NCBI GenBank assembly: GCA_021613335.1
Contig: JAJTWR010000159.1
Coordinates: forward strand, 1,656,501 to 1,720,500
Length of the DNA: 64,000 nucleotides
Direction of reading: 5' to 3'
Source of the DNA: Whitmania pigra
Taxonomy: Eukaryota > Annelida > Clitellata > Hirudinida > Haemopidae
Shown here piece after piece: positions 47,895-60,076 of this stretch. The position numbers and the translations under genes were made by a program. Numbering within the stretch: position 1 is the first letter of the stretch; each line of letters opens with the position of its first letter. A model generated the notes under the pieces. It did no database searches, was not told the DNA's origin, and was given only the letters and a program-made list of their open reading frames with translations.

Positions 47895-50800
47895 AAGCAA
47901 GAATCACGAGAGAAGTGCACAATTCTTTGTTTCAATGGGGACTGAGCACGGACAGAGATTCTCAGCAGAAACCTGAGTTCAGAGAAACGGAGAGAATTGT
48001 GACTGTCAACCCTGGAGATACTGCGGTGCTGAAGTGTCAAGTGGAGAATCTGGGATCAAAGACGGTCAGTGAAGTTGATTGTTGCTGGAGTTTTCATGGA
48101 TAGAGTTTCATCGTTGAGTTGGCGTAAGTCTTTAATAAAGTTAATGTCAAGTACATTCTGGTAGACACTTATTAATATCATGCTGTTGCTAAAGAAATAA
48201 ATATTAAGCAATAATTTTTAATAATATGTGGATATAAAAACGTGTTATTGTTACAAACATCACTCACGCCCCAATGAATATGTCGAGGCAATTGCGGTGA
48301 CGACTTGCTGATGTTGTGCCGTGGTTTTATGTCCATTTTATTTGACCGTTATATTTCTTAATGTTCCCTTAGAAAATCGGAGGTAAAACAGGTTTATTCT
48401 CTCAAAAATATTTAAACTCAAAAGTATGAAAAGCTTAGGTTTTATAGATACAACGGTGTTCCATTAATTTAAACATGGCTGCTTTGTTGACTTCCAGGGA
48501 CCGATGAAAAGATGACACACACGTGCACAGATCGATTCATTCCATCCACGACACTGATTGAATTAAGTCTTCATCGATCAAACATTCACCATTAATTATC
48601 ATCTCATTAATATTAATTTTTTCTTCTTTGGCACATCAAAGCTTTAAGCTTTATGGATTGAGGAAAGGAAGCAACGCGTGGGTCGATGGAAACACAACGA
48701 AGCAACATTTTTGCTTCCACATGTGTGGAGCAGTGGGCCACTGAAGACGACAATTTACTCCTAGGAAAGCCACTTCCCTTTTGCTCGAAAACCTGTTTAA
48801 AGATTTGAGTCTAATTTACGAAAACATTTTTCAAAAAAAAATGGCGCGTCGAAGGATGCTAAATTGGCACCTTGAAATGAGTCTTTTGTTGTTAACGTAT
48901 CCAATGTAGGTGTTCAATACCAAACTTTGTAAGCTGCTATTTGGCCATTAAGTCGACCTGATCGAGGCATTTCATTTTAACTTCAAACAATGCAGAACAT
49001 TAAAGTACATTAAAGTTTTAAAAGGTGGAGTACTCAAATCTGCTGGAAATTAAAAATTCGTTTTAATAAGTGGAATATGTAAAAATAGTGTAAATTTAAT
49101 TTAGAAATGATTTCGAGTGATGGTTGGAAGCATCTCCTAGAATTCATCTCAGACCACGGAAATGGAATGATGGAATCAGGAGGAGAGAATTTCATTTTCC
49201 CCGGTAGTAATTTTTGCAGGAAAAATCGTTTCTTTGCATTCTCGTCAAGCACCCATCAAGTTTTCTCGGGAAACTATTTCTGTCATCGACCGACTGCCGG
49301 ATTCGAACGCGGGACAGGAAAACATCCTCAGACATCCACTTGTGTCTGCAATTTAGCGGGCAAACGAGTTGTTTCCATCGGACAAATGAACATTACATTC
49401 TCCGCAACTGCTTCTCCCCGTGATGGCTTATTAATCAAAGCTTATCGAATATCTCCCCCATCGTTCGTGCGTCTGATAATTTTCCACAAAACGCTGTCCA
49501 AGAAGCAAAAAGAATGTTTGCTTTGAGCATCGTTTGTCACCATTTCCATGATCCAAATGTTCTCCGAAATGTTTGCACAGATTCCCGCGCTTTTCTCGAT
49601 GAAGAGCTTTTTAAGGGGAAAGTTAAATTGAACATCGACAAACATTTCCTTTTAAGGAGTGTAATCCGCACAGATGAATTTTAAATCCATGAAGCCCTTC
49701 ATCACAGCTTCAATTCTTTGTACGGACGACGCAAGGATTTCTGGGTTAAAGAAGTTGCAGATGTGTTGTTGTCCTTTAGTAGTTAACATGGCTTACATGA
49801 ATTAATGCCTAAATAATTAAATTATTACTATCTCTTTAAATCTATTGCTTAACGATTGTCTAAATTATTAATTTAATTAATTACCATTAATATTATTACA
49901 AATGTTTAAATTTTAGAGAAAGTCAGATGTGTTTACACATTTTCTAACGAGTAAAGTTTTGTGACAAGTTCTTTAATTATTTGCAACTTATCAAATATGG
50001 AGGAATTTTTCCTCCGAAAAGTTAATCCTTACAAACATTTCTGACAACCTTTTCGGACATTTTGTTCTTTCTATGAAAGTTTTGTCCGCTCAGAGTTTCA
50101 GTATGTTAATGTGCTGCGCATGCGTGGATTGAGACGAACATGACAAGTGGCAGACGTCTCGTATCATTGGCGTTTTTATTTTTGAAAATCTTCAGCATTC
50201 CAAGATGTTGACAGATGGTTGAGTATTGAGGTGGTCACAAGAGACTCTTCAGATGGGCATCCATTTTAGTTGTCTTTCCACAGAGAAAATTGAATGGAAA
50301 TTTACGTAAAATGCTTCGAAACACGGAGCGAATGACGTGTCGGCCCTTCTACTGTCCACGGTGACATGCGTTTGCAGCCACAAATCCCCTTTTCATGTCA
50401 GCTTCTGATGGCAATGGTTTTAAGACACATTTTGGTTTAACGAGATGGAATTTTCCATTCTTTGATGAGATCATTGATCCCAAACAAGCGGCTGTTGCAC
50501 CTGGATTGTTGCTAGAATTCTATCACCTGGTCGGAAACATTAAGAATTTTCAAGTTTTTACGTGAACCTATCTACATTTAATACTTCATCACGTCTTTGC
50601 TCTTTAAAACATAATAATTTAAAGCAAGAAAAATGAAAAATAAAAAATATTCAAAATAAGATGAAATAAAAAATATTTGTTCTCATCCTCAATTATTTCC
50701 GAGTCGTCAGGTGACCTGGAGGAGGTACGGAAGCATTCATCCGTTGACGATAGGTTCCATCACTTTCGTGTCAAACTCTCGAGTCCATGCTGAAAGGAAA

Positions 50801-51773
50801 AAGCTCTACTTAACAACAACCACAACTCGTCCGTCGAATTCTCGTGTCATCAAGCCCGAAGCGACGACGTTCAAACCTCCCCTGGTTGCATCGTCGACAC
50901 CCCAAAAGGTGCACCAGGTCCCCTTTAGAAGCGAAAGGCTGCGACCTACGAGCACAGAATCTCCTCAGATCTACGGCCCATTCCAGCCCATCCTCATACC
51001 TGCTAGGAACCATCGCGATGATTACGACGACGACGACGATGATGACGATTACATGCAGTTTGCTTTCCCGAGTCGGCGCCAAGATGTTTTAGAAAGAAAT
51101 TTGGATGGACTGGACGAGCAAGCGATGGCATTTGGTAATTACTCATTTGGTAATTAATTACTCATTTGGTAATTACTCATTTGATAATTAATTACTCAAC
51201 GTAAACACGAGGTTTCAGATGGAGAGTTTAAAAGTCACAAGAAGCGGTCTTTTTCTAAGTATTTTTATGATTGCATCTTTAACGGCAGGACAACAGAGCA
51301 GCGACGAAGGTCGCTTCAGGAGAAAGAAGAGAAGGTCTGACGATTCTTCCGTGGACGAGTGGAATTTATTCATAACGGATGTCAGGCATTCCGATCAGGA
51401 CATCTATCAATGCCAGGTCAACTCGAAAGACGACCAGTACAAGTTTTACGACATCTTCTTGAAAGTTAAAAGTGGGTGAGATAATGAAGGCAGGTGTTTG
51501 AAAACTTCTATGACACGCTTGGCTGGCTCTAATGGTGTTTAAAATCGTTTTCTTGTTCAATCGATATCGGCATCCTACCGCTGTTTATTGTCGTCGTTGT
51601 TGTTGTTGTTGTTGTCATGGTCGTTGTCATAGAGACTGCACCTGGTGACCTTTTCTCTTCCACAGACATTCACGTCTATGGAACGCAGAAAGTGGAGCAA
51701 GGCTCTGAAATACAACTAACCTGTAACGTCACATCAACCTCAGCCTTCCAGCAACCAACTCTCCCAAATACTC

Positions 51774-51854
<81 letters not shown>

Positions 51855-52717
51855 TCACCATCAACAACTGCACCAACAACCTCTATTTCAAAAAAGGAAC
51901 TCAACCTCTGCTTTGCCGAATTTCCTGGCCTGGTTTAAAGACGGCCAACTCGTGGTATCCGATCTCAGGAAAGGAATTAGCGTCTCCAGAGAGATAAGCG
52001 AAAAAAGTTCGGCCAGTGTTTTAACGGTGAGAAGAGCTCAGCCCTCGGATGCAGGAATTTACGTGTGCAGGGAAGGAACGGATTGGAAGAGCAGGTGGAA
52101 TAAGCAGGCGGATAATCTCGTCGATGATGAAACACTCCAGCACAGCTCCGTCCTCGATAGTTCTGCGCACTCCCGTCAGCACCACGATTCACTCCTGAAC
52201 CACGCTTTCCAGCCAGACTCCGCCTCTATTTATGTCCACATCATAAGTTGTAAGTGACGTCATTAAACGTCTAAGGAAATCGTTGTCATTCAAAATTCAT
52301 ATTGAAACACTTTTCCGTTATTCTCTAATTCTTGTTTCTATTTTTACAGCCTCGCTAGAGAAGAGAGGTCAGCTTTTTTTGACGAATCAAGTTTGACTGT
52401 TAAGACGGTTTTTGTTGTTGTTGTTGTTGTTGTTATGTCTTTCTATCTGAAAGATGAGCCTGCGAAAGAAACCTTAGAATAAACATGCAAATGAAGTTAC
52501 CAGGAGAGTGGCATTTTTTGGATGCGATTGAAATGAGAAATTTATTTTTAAAAAGTTATTTTTGGTACTCATCATGCGATTTTAACTAATTTTTAAACAA
52601 TTCTACATTTCAGGCACGTTTGCAGAGAAAGTAACGAGTAATTCAACCAGAAATCAATTGACGGTGATAGATGTCGCTACAACTCTTGTTGTTTACTTTG
52701 TCTTAAAACTCGGGTGA
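47895..52717 (+). CDS. DPR-like two-Ig-domain cell-surface protein, 5' incomplete
   Basis: DPR proteins are two-Ig neuronal surface receptors that pair with DIPs to specify synaptic partners. Exons: 47895-48064, 50711-51134, 51289-51471, 51666-52249, 52350-52367, 52614-52717. Ig1 starts PGDTAVLKCQVENLGSKTVT and continues WRRYGSIHPLTIGSITFVSN. After HAERK it is interrupted by about 145 residues of Thr/Pro/Ser-rich and acidic sequence with an Asp run, then resumes DEWNLFITDVRHSDQDIYQC. Ig2 begins VYGTQKVEQGSEIQLTCNVT, carries a Gln/Asn repeat, then has FLAWFKDGQLVVSD, SASVLTVRRAQPSDAGIYVC and DSASIYVHII. The C-terminus (VIDVATTLVVYFVLKLG) is a short hydrophobic tail suited to GPI anchoring. All junctions are in phase except within the 51666-52249 exon, where the CAA repeat shifts the frame. 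Upstream exons with a signal peptide were not found. Confidence 0.85.
48065..50710 (+). other. 2.6-kb intron of the DPR-like gene
   Basis: The intron is bounded by ACG|GTCAGT and CGTCAG|GTG. It contains no supported gene. Near 49303 the sequence GGATTCGAACGCGGGAC is the complement of a tRNA T-arm/B-box (GTTCGAATCC), so a tRNA-like or SINE remnant on the minus strand is possible. I could not fold a full tRNA by eye. Confidence 0.6.
51775..51857 (+). repeat. CAA repeat inside the Ig2 coding exon, with a 2-nt phase break
   Basis: About 11 CAA units are followed by an extra CA and about 15 more CAA/AAC units. Upstream the frame reads Gln codons. After the CA the same frame reads Asn codons and ends at a stop near 51997. 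The frame that continues into FLAWFKDG reads the second half as Gln too. Confidence 0.9.
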
Positions 52718-54256
52718 TGTGTAGCTGTGACGTCTTTGCAAGTTCAGTGGAATCGCGTCGAAATGCTTCATGAATCATCGTGATTTATGGATTTGATCAG
52801 TAATTGTTTTTTCGCTAATATATTGCAGCATATCCAACCGAACCGTTAAAGTTTTTGTTTATTCCATCGACGCCATCGTTTTCTATGCAACCGTCAATTC
52901 TCGCGTGTCGCTAATAATTTTCAGAAATTTAGGAAACCAGGTTAAAAACTTTAAAAAAATGAATAAATCCACGTCACCATGCTGAATCGATACATGCTTT
53001 TGTTTTATGTTTTTATTCGCTACTGCAAACTTGAGATGTGCTGTTCGTGTGATCACTTGCCTGCGTATTGTGGGATTTCTTTTAATAATTTTATGATCGG
53101 ACCATTTTTTTGTGAAGCTGAAAATCAAAAGGACACGCATTTTATTTTTGTAGAGAATTTCATCGAAGCGATCTATTTTTCATCTGGTTTGTACATTTTG
53201 TGCGGTAAGAAAAAGTTCATACATGGTGGCATGTTACGTGCACCGCCAGCACGTGAAATAATAGTTTGGTAATTTCTAAGAACGTTCATCAGAATTTGTG
53301 TTTCATCCCAAGAAAGTAGGACATCTCTTACAGAGGTCGTAAACTAATGAACGGTGGTTATATTTTTGGTGCCTAAGTTGACGTGTCGTGTTTAATAAAT
53401 TTATTGCACAACATGAGATTTTCTAGACATAAAAACATCAGCCATCTAAAAGCACATCGGGGTAGTTGTTCTCGATGGAAATTCTAAATTTCATCGTCGA
53501 GTGGTTACTAACGAGATGCAATGGATTACCTCTTAAGGGTACTTCCACGGTCGGCCATTGCGTGGACCACGAAAGGCTTGACGGTGTCTCCTGAATTACT
53601 GGAAGGAGGTTCATTGCAAGTGGTGTCATAATGCGGTTGTGTGCCACGTGGAGAAAGAGATAACAATCATAAAGTTGACTGACGATGGCCTTGGTGGGGT
53701 GAACTTTGGCACCGATACGAGCCTATTCATCCGTTGGTGACGTTCGTCCGTTAATGAGGAAGAAGGAAAACGTGGAATCGTTTGCTCGGTTTTATTTCAA
53801 ACGTTGAATTGATTACAAATATTAAACACATAATCATAGCTGATTACTGGTAAGGCTAAGTTTACATTTAGATTTTTGTGAAATCGTAGATTTTCAACAA
53901 AAAAAATGTAAAAGTAGACCTGAGGGAGAAAGGCGTAATTTGTCTGTACGAAACTATAAAAACTTTTCAATCTTGCTTGGAGATTTATCGCAGGTTGGAA
54001 TAAATACTAAAAATATTCTGCTTTGTTGCTAAATTATGAATAGAACCTAAGAACGGATTGTAACACCGTTTAATTTTTCGAGGATGGTTATTTAAATATT
54101 GATACTTAAGAATTAACGCCACATCAGCGCTACAATTGTTTTTAAATATTTCGTTTCGATTAAGAAATTAGCTTGTTTAAGTTTGATTTTTAAAACAAAT
54201 CAATAATTTAAAACTACTTGTTTTATTTATTTAGATCTATTTCATATTGACCTTAA
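52718..54256. other. Gene-free interval after the DPR-like gene
   Basis: This presumably includes the 3' UTR. The open frame at 52979-53272 has no recognised domain. I see nothing else. Confidence 0.4.
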
Positions 54257-54658
54257 CCCAGCAAACACAGCCTGTCGGGGACCGTGCGGTTGTCCGATTT
54301 GCCCAGTTCAGCGGGCAAAATGTCGGGCTAGACTCGGGACCCTTAAGGGAAAGAAACTCGTTAGTGAAAGGTTAATGTTTCAAAGAGCTCATAAGGGTCT
54401 CCTGCATAGCCCAGTTGCTTATCTCGGTCGGAATATAATGTGTATGTGTGTTTGTGTGCCTGTATGTATAAATAAGATACACTTTATTCATAAATAGTGA
54501 GATATCTATAATATAAACACTTAGTAAATACTTACATTACTTATATGACAGGCTACCCGAGCTGGACCCGGCTGGTGCCCGCGGTCACGAACCAGCTGGG
54601 CCCCGCTTTTCTTCCCGCCTGGAACCCAGGCGGGTCCCAATTTCTTGTGTTTGCTGGG
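54257..54658. mobile_element. Short TIR element (about 402 bp), class uncertain
   Basis: The ends are CCCAGCAAACACA and its exact complement TGTGTTTGCTGGG. The left flank is TTAA and the right flank AATG, so a TTAA target (piggyBac/Kolobok type) is only half supported. GC-rich subterminal blocks (GTCGGGGACCGTGCGG; CCGAGCTGGACCCGG) surround an AT-rich middle. No transposase is present. Confidence 0.65.
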
Positions 54659-54847
54659 AATGATGCAGCAACTTTACAATTAATTCAGTTCTACAATCAC
54701 GTATATAATCTCTTATCTTTCTAATATTTTCATCGCCTATTAAGCCACCCATTGAGTGTGAAAACATTGATGAAAAAATGAAATTGGATGCTCGAATTGT
54801 CGAATAAAATGTACAAGTTGGGATCCAACATTGACAGCAGGCTTTAA

Positions 54848-55994
54848 CACCAGGGGGAGCGAGTACTTACAAAAAAGTCCCACCTGTAAAAGTGAATTTA
54901 ATTAATTAAATTCATAATGATTATCCGTGTTTATATGCTGCATACATTTTAAATAGAAACACTAAAAATTCAAAAGGTGGCAAAAACAATTTTACTTACA
55001 GTAATGTACAAGTCATAATAGTATAGCGCTTAAATTAATTACAGCAGCCTTTTTCGTCTTGGCTTCCGTCATCTTCCGTAATTTCCTAATGGAATCATTC
55101 TTTTCCAAATTCTATGTGGCTTACAGTCAGTAGTGATTTCTCATTTTTGAACCAGCTCAGTTTCTTCATCCTCAATTTGTTGAAACTCGTATTCAAATTC
55201 GTTTTGCATGCTTTTCATATCATTTTCAAATTGCTGAATTGTGATAAGTTGAAAGCCTTTTCTAGCAATTTTCCAGAATATTAGCAAAACAAGATTCACG
55301 TGTATTAAGTAGGGGCGTAATTTTGGGGGACAGCTGGAAGGCAACGGCCCCTGATTTTAGACTGTAAGCAAAAAAAAAATGGCATCTCCTCATATTTTAC
55401 GAGGGTTTGTTCCAAACTGCCATTAAAAAATCCTGGAAAGCAGAAAACTAATTGAGTTTGAACATTAGAACTTACTGTTTCAACTTGAATTAAATTTAAT
55501 TTATGTTCACAGCAGATTTTGTTGACAATTTTGATAGAATCTCTGGCGATATAGGTTGTATCAGATCATTTGGTATGCCTTGACTGAGTAAGTTACATTT
55601 CGACCTAATATGTTGTTCTAATAATATATCATTTTTAGCCAACAGTTTTATAAGTTCCAAAAAATCACCTTTATTCAGACGTTGGCAAATCTAAATCACG
55701 ATACTCGCATTGGCGAAGGAGTGCCAATCCCTGTTATTCCTAAAACAAAACATCATTTATGATACGTTATAGGATCATTTCTTTTCTTTCTGCGATTAAA
55801 AGATCAGACAAGTTGTTCTATCATTAAATAAATGGAATTTTGTAAGAAAAAGTTCAATTAGTAAATCGATTGTATTTTGTAACTTGATAAAGTTGCAATT
55901 AAATATATATTTTGTTAATCTTGAAAAGTCCCCAACTTTTGGAAAATGGTCGTATGGGGAGCGGCCGCTCGCTCTGCTCCCCCGGGCCTCTGAT
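54848..55994 (-). mobile_element. Decayed TTF/ZMYM-type hAT transposase relic
   Basis: On the minus strand around 55740-55520, pieces read EYRDLDLPTSE, then GDFLELIKLLAKNDILLEQH, then SPEILSKLSTKS, matching the DUF4371 region of TTF-type hAT transposases (RGHRD...NFLELLxLLAxxD...SPxIQNEI). Candidate ends are CAGGGGGAGCGAG at 54848 and GGGCCTCTG at 55994, but the flanks do not match, so the boundaries are uncertain. Only part of a transposase remains. Confidence 0.6.
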
Positions 55995-57960
55995 AGCAGG
56001 GTTTGGTTTTATGGTTTAAAAACTAAAACTGCAATCAAATAAAATCATTACGATTGATAATGACTGGAATTGAGTTGATAAAAGATAAAAGATGAAAGAC
56101 CGGTTCTCCAAGATTTCGGGATGCAGGAAAGTTTCTATTGAGCTTGGAATAATAATGGTTGAACAGCTTTATTAAAGCTATTCTTGGTAATGCTGCAATG
56201 TGGGATAGAAAAAGTCGTTGGCTAATTTCTGGGATTCTAAAAAAAAATGTGGGCAGACTTTTGTCTCCCCACTTGAAGACAACTGAAATGACGTTCGTGA
56301 ATCGAGGAATTGTAATATATGATAAAATAAATTTGCATTTTAGACGTTTCATTGAATTGTTTTAATCACTGTACATACACCTGCAGGCGTGAACTCGAGG
56401 TAATTTTTAAATCACTAAACTGAAAGTAAATGACCGCTCTATTTTTTAACGAAATCATTGTAGGAAAGTTAATTCTATTTCATTTCGAACAGTAACATTT
56501 TTCAGAATTACCAAAAAAACTAGTCAATGATTTTTTCTATTCCACATTGTGACAAAACCAAAGTTAATATTACGCCTCAATCTCTAGTATTCTAAGTTCG
56601 ATAAAAAAAAACAAACTTCTCCATACCTTCGTCAATTAGGCCATTGCGTGCATTCTAAAATTCTAACATTTCGGATAGATTTAAGATAACGAAGTTATTT
56701 AAAACTAACTCGCTTAAACACGACAAGAGGTGAACGTTTTTTTTTCGGCGAGTGTAATTATCTACATCACAAAACCAAGATATGCACATAAGCAAGTCTA
56801 AAGGGTTATTGGCATAGAATTCTAGATATCCATGGTACTTTGTTTTAAAAGTTTGTCACTCACCGCATATTTGATAACCTTTCAACATTTAAATAAACCG
56901 GAACATTGAAAGATATGTGACATTTATATTATTCAATTGAATATCAGTACCAAGCAGGTATACTAAAGAATAAGTTTTATAAGTGTACAATAAGATCTTA
57001 TCGTAGAAATTGATACATATCCACGATATGTTTACCAGAGAACTGGCGGTTGCGCATAAGAACGAATAGATTAGCATTGATTAGCAACTTAATTACTTTG
57101 TTATCTTATAGCTACCTTAGCAATCTTTATAATAAAATATCTTAAAGCTTCTAACAATAAACTCGTAATTGCTGATCAACCCAACTCATTGTCCGGAAAC
57201 ATATGATTCATTGTCTTTCTATTTGTTTTAAAGTTGGAGATCGTGATGATAATAACAGCACCCTCTGCGATTGTGTGCTGTTTTTGTACCAAAATGGAAA
57301 ATTATTTGTGAGACAAGCTTGTTTTAAATAATTTATTCTAGTAAAAATGATTTCTGGATGCTGGAATTTTTTTCAAAGCTGGAAACTGGCCCGGAAATGG
57401 TTTGTTTTAACGTTGTTTCATGATTCAGTCAATTCTTATTTTGCTCTAGAAATAATGATGTTACTACTGCTTACTAGTTTTTAAGTATTATAGATTCATG
57501 TACAGTGAAGGGTTGTCCTAGTTTAGATGGTCTTGAAGTCTAAATACTCAATTATTATTTTGCTTGAAGCGCTGCATCAAGTACTGCTTTTTTGTGATAT
57601 GAGCAAGGTCTGAATGGCTTGGAAGAATTGTGATCATCATCCTTTAAGTGATGTCATTACATTAGAGATCACACAGAATCAAATATGTGTCTCGATTGTA
57701 TGTTGAATGACATTAAATTAATTTGATAAGATTTGTAAATCTTTCTTTGAAAACCATCCTTTATTTATTGCATTTGATTGAATATATTTCATTTACATTT
57801 ACTTTTGTTGGGTGTAACATGCTCAATAGTTACTTACTGTCAGACAATCTTTTCTATAATTTTATTTCTGTTAAAAATATTTTCTCAACACCTTGAAAAT
57901 GAAAGCATAGTTCTGTGATCTAGAAATTCCATTGAAACACAGTGGCATAATTACCATTCA
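55995..57960. other. Gene-free, AT-rich interval
   Basis: No conserved coding sequence is visible on either strand. Confidence 0.4.
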
Positions 57961-57965
57961 TTCTA

Positions 57966-57992
57966 ATTACCATTATCATTGGCATTAGTGAT
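57966..57992 (+). repeat. 27-bp inverted repeat, left copy
   Basis: ATTACCATTATCATTGGCAT followed by TAGTGAT is the exact complement of 58520-58546. Confidence 0.95.
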
Positions 57993-58467
57993 AATGATTC
58001 TCATTATCATTATATTACTTAAGATTGCATGGTCTCCATTATATCTGTAATATTAATCACTAATTATAAGGAGCTAAAGTTTATTATATTTACAATATCT
58101 TGGTTTTCTTGGTGACATTTTTAAAGTTTCATTGCTTCTGATGCCACAAGACCACCTTTGGAATCCTAATGTGATTGTACGTTGTACTTTAAATGTACAT
58201 TAAATGAGATGATCTTGCTTTATTTTTTAGCTTGGATGAAAACTTTATTTTGTTAGGGTGATTAGGGTGTATTATAAGACAACATTATTTGCTTGTATTA
58301 TATTGTATTAGGTTGTATTAGGCTTGTACTATGCTTGTATTATGTTGTATTCCGCTGTATTATGCTTGTTTCACTAAAGTATGTCTTAAAATATGTCTCA
58401 TATAAATTTTTATGTTAAATTAGAATAATAGAGTTTGAAAGTATGTTAAAAATTGCTTTGTATATAT

Positions 58468-58550
58468 ATATATACAATATAGAATAAGAACAACATATAT
58501 ATATATATATTATATATATATCACTAATGCCAATGATAATGGTAATATAT

Positions 58551-58592
<42 letters not shown>

Positions 58593-58622
58593 AATATATA
58601 TATATATATATATTATCTAAAT
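58468..58622. repeat. (TA)n microsatellite with an inserted 27-bp patch
   Basis: Several TA runs are separated by short unique stretches. One of these, 58520-58546, is the inverted copy of 57966-57992. Confidence 0.9.
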
Positions 58623-59806
58623 TATATTATTATCATGTCTGTAAATTATTTTTTAATGTGCTATGTATTTTATATATTATGGATTGCAGAAATGGTGTGA
58701 AATGAAATTATTTTGCTTGAAGAAACAACCAGTTGAATAACCAGCAATTGATCGTAAATTTACCTGGATTACAGAGCATGATGAAAAGATTGTTATGTAT
58801 ATTCTTTATGTAGGATATCCTGCTGAACACCTCAGATTCTGTTTTGGCACTAATTATGTTTTTCAGATCATTTTCTTTCACAGTTTACAGGATGATGTAC
58901 TTGAAGCAACAAGTTGTTTCTTCATTTTTTCGAATGTGATGTGCCTTTGTTCATGTAGTCATCTCCAAGCTTATCTGCTAAGCGATTATGATGAGGTTTG
59001 TATCTGCTAAGTGATTATATCACCAAGACCTGTTATCCTTCATCTGTCAGGCAATTAGGAAATTCATGAGAAGGCTTGTTGTTGGATAGGTTGCCTAATT
59101 AGACCTCGAGATCCTTAATCGTATTTGCTTCGACTTTATCTCATTATGTTCATTTATATTATGATCATTTTGATCACTACCTTCGTGGCTCCATTCTTAG
59201 TTAGATTGGCCTGTAGGCTGCCATTTTTCTAATTTCTTTTGTAGACAGCAGTCATTTAGCATTATAATGTCATTTTTCTGGATTAGTGTGGGTTGTGCAA
59301 ACAAACAATTAAAACCATTGATTTGAAGAGCTTTTTCAACAATCGGGCATGAAATTAAAAGAACACTTGTTCCGATTTTCAAGGGAACGCATAAATCTCT
59401 GCTTAGGAAATGTGAAGGTTTGCAAACTGTGGCGTGACTTACCTAGGTTATAGCACTTTATCACAAATACAATAATTGTATGCATGTATGTGCTGTTAAA
59501 TATGCTGGTACTTGTGGATTTGGTAAGCTAATTTATGCAGTTTTATTCGATATGTGCTTCTCAAGTGCCACTAAATAGGTTGATGTTCAATCATAATTTT
59601 GTGCCGCTTCACTTAAGGTGTATAAATTGGAAGATATTTCTTAGTGTTTTCGTGGTTCTTGGTAAATAGCAGCCTTTTACAGAGGTAACAGTTAGAATAC
59701 AGAAGGTTATGTACATCTGACAAGAGTGCAACATGAATGGTTAATAATAGATAGGACATAACGTCAGAAAGACTTGTTTTCCTGGCTGCGTTTTTGGTTA
59801 TGTGGT

Positions 59807-59947
59807 TATTATTATTAGTAGTATTAATTTTTTTAATTACTTCATCTTTTATTATAAGGTTATTATTAGTATTAATTTTTTTTAATTATTTCATCTTTTA
59901 TTATAAGGTTATTATTAGTGTTAACGTGTGTAATTACTTCATTTTTG
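59807..59947. repeat. About 50-bp tandem repeat, three copies
   Basis: TTATTATTAGTATTAATTTT, then TTTTAATTATTTCATC and TTTTATTATAAGG, recur three times. The third copy is diverged. Confidence 0.85.
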
Positions 59948-60076
59948 GCTGCGTCGTTATTTTTACTGTTGATTCGTTAATCCGTATTAAATGTTTGTAA
60001 TTGTTTCGTGTTATGAAACAGCATGGCTTCTAATGAGGTACATCGACCTTTTCAGTTCTTGTGAATTGAACACTGC

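Noticed and set aside
49290..49330. tRNA gene on the minus strand suggested by the GTTCGAATCC motif
   Set aside because: A T-arm-like motif is present, but I could not pair a complete acceptor stem, D-arm and anticodon arm, so it is at best a tRNA-derived remnant.
49107..49526. 139-aa open frame inside the DPR-like intron
   Set aside because: No recognisable domain and no splice support. Its hydrophobic and basic runs look random.
51219..51288. Signal-peptide-like start (MESLKVTRSGLFLSIFMIAS) as an alternative gene start
   Set aside because: The hydrophobic stretch is the polypyrimidine tract of an intron. A strong acceptor at 51288 joins in exact phase to the upstream DPR exon. An alternative transcript start here cannot be fully excluded.
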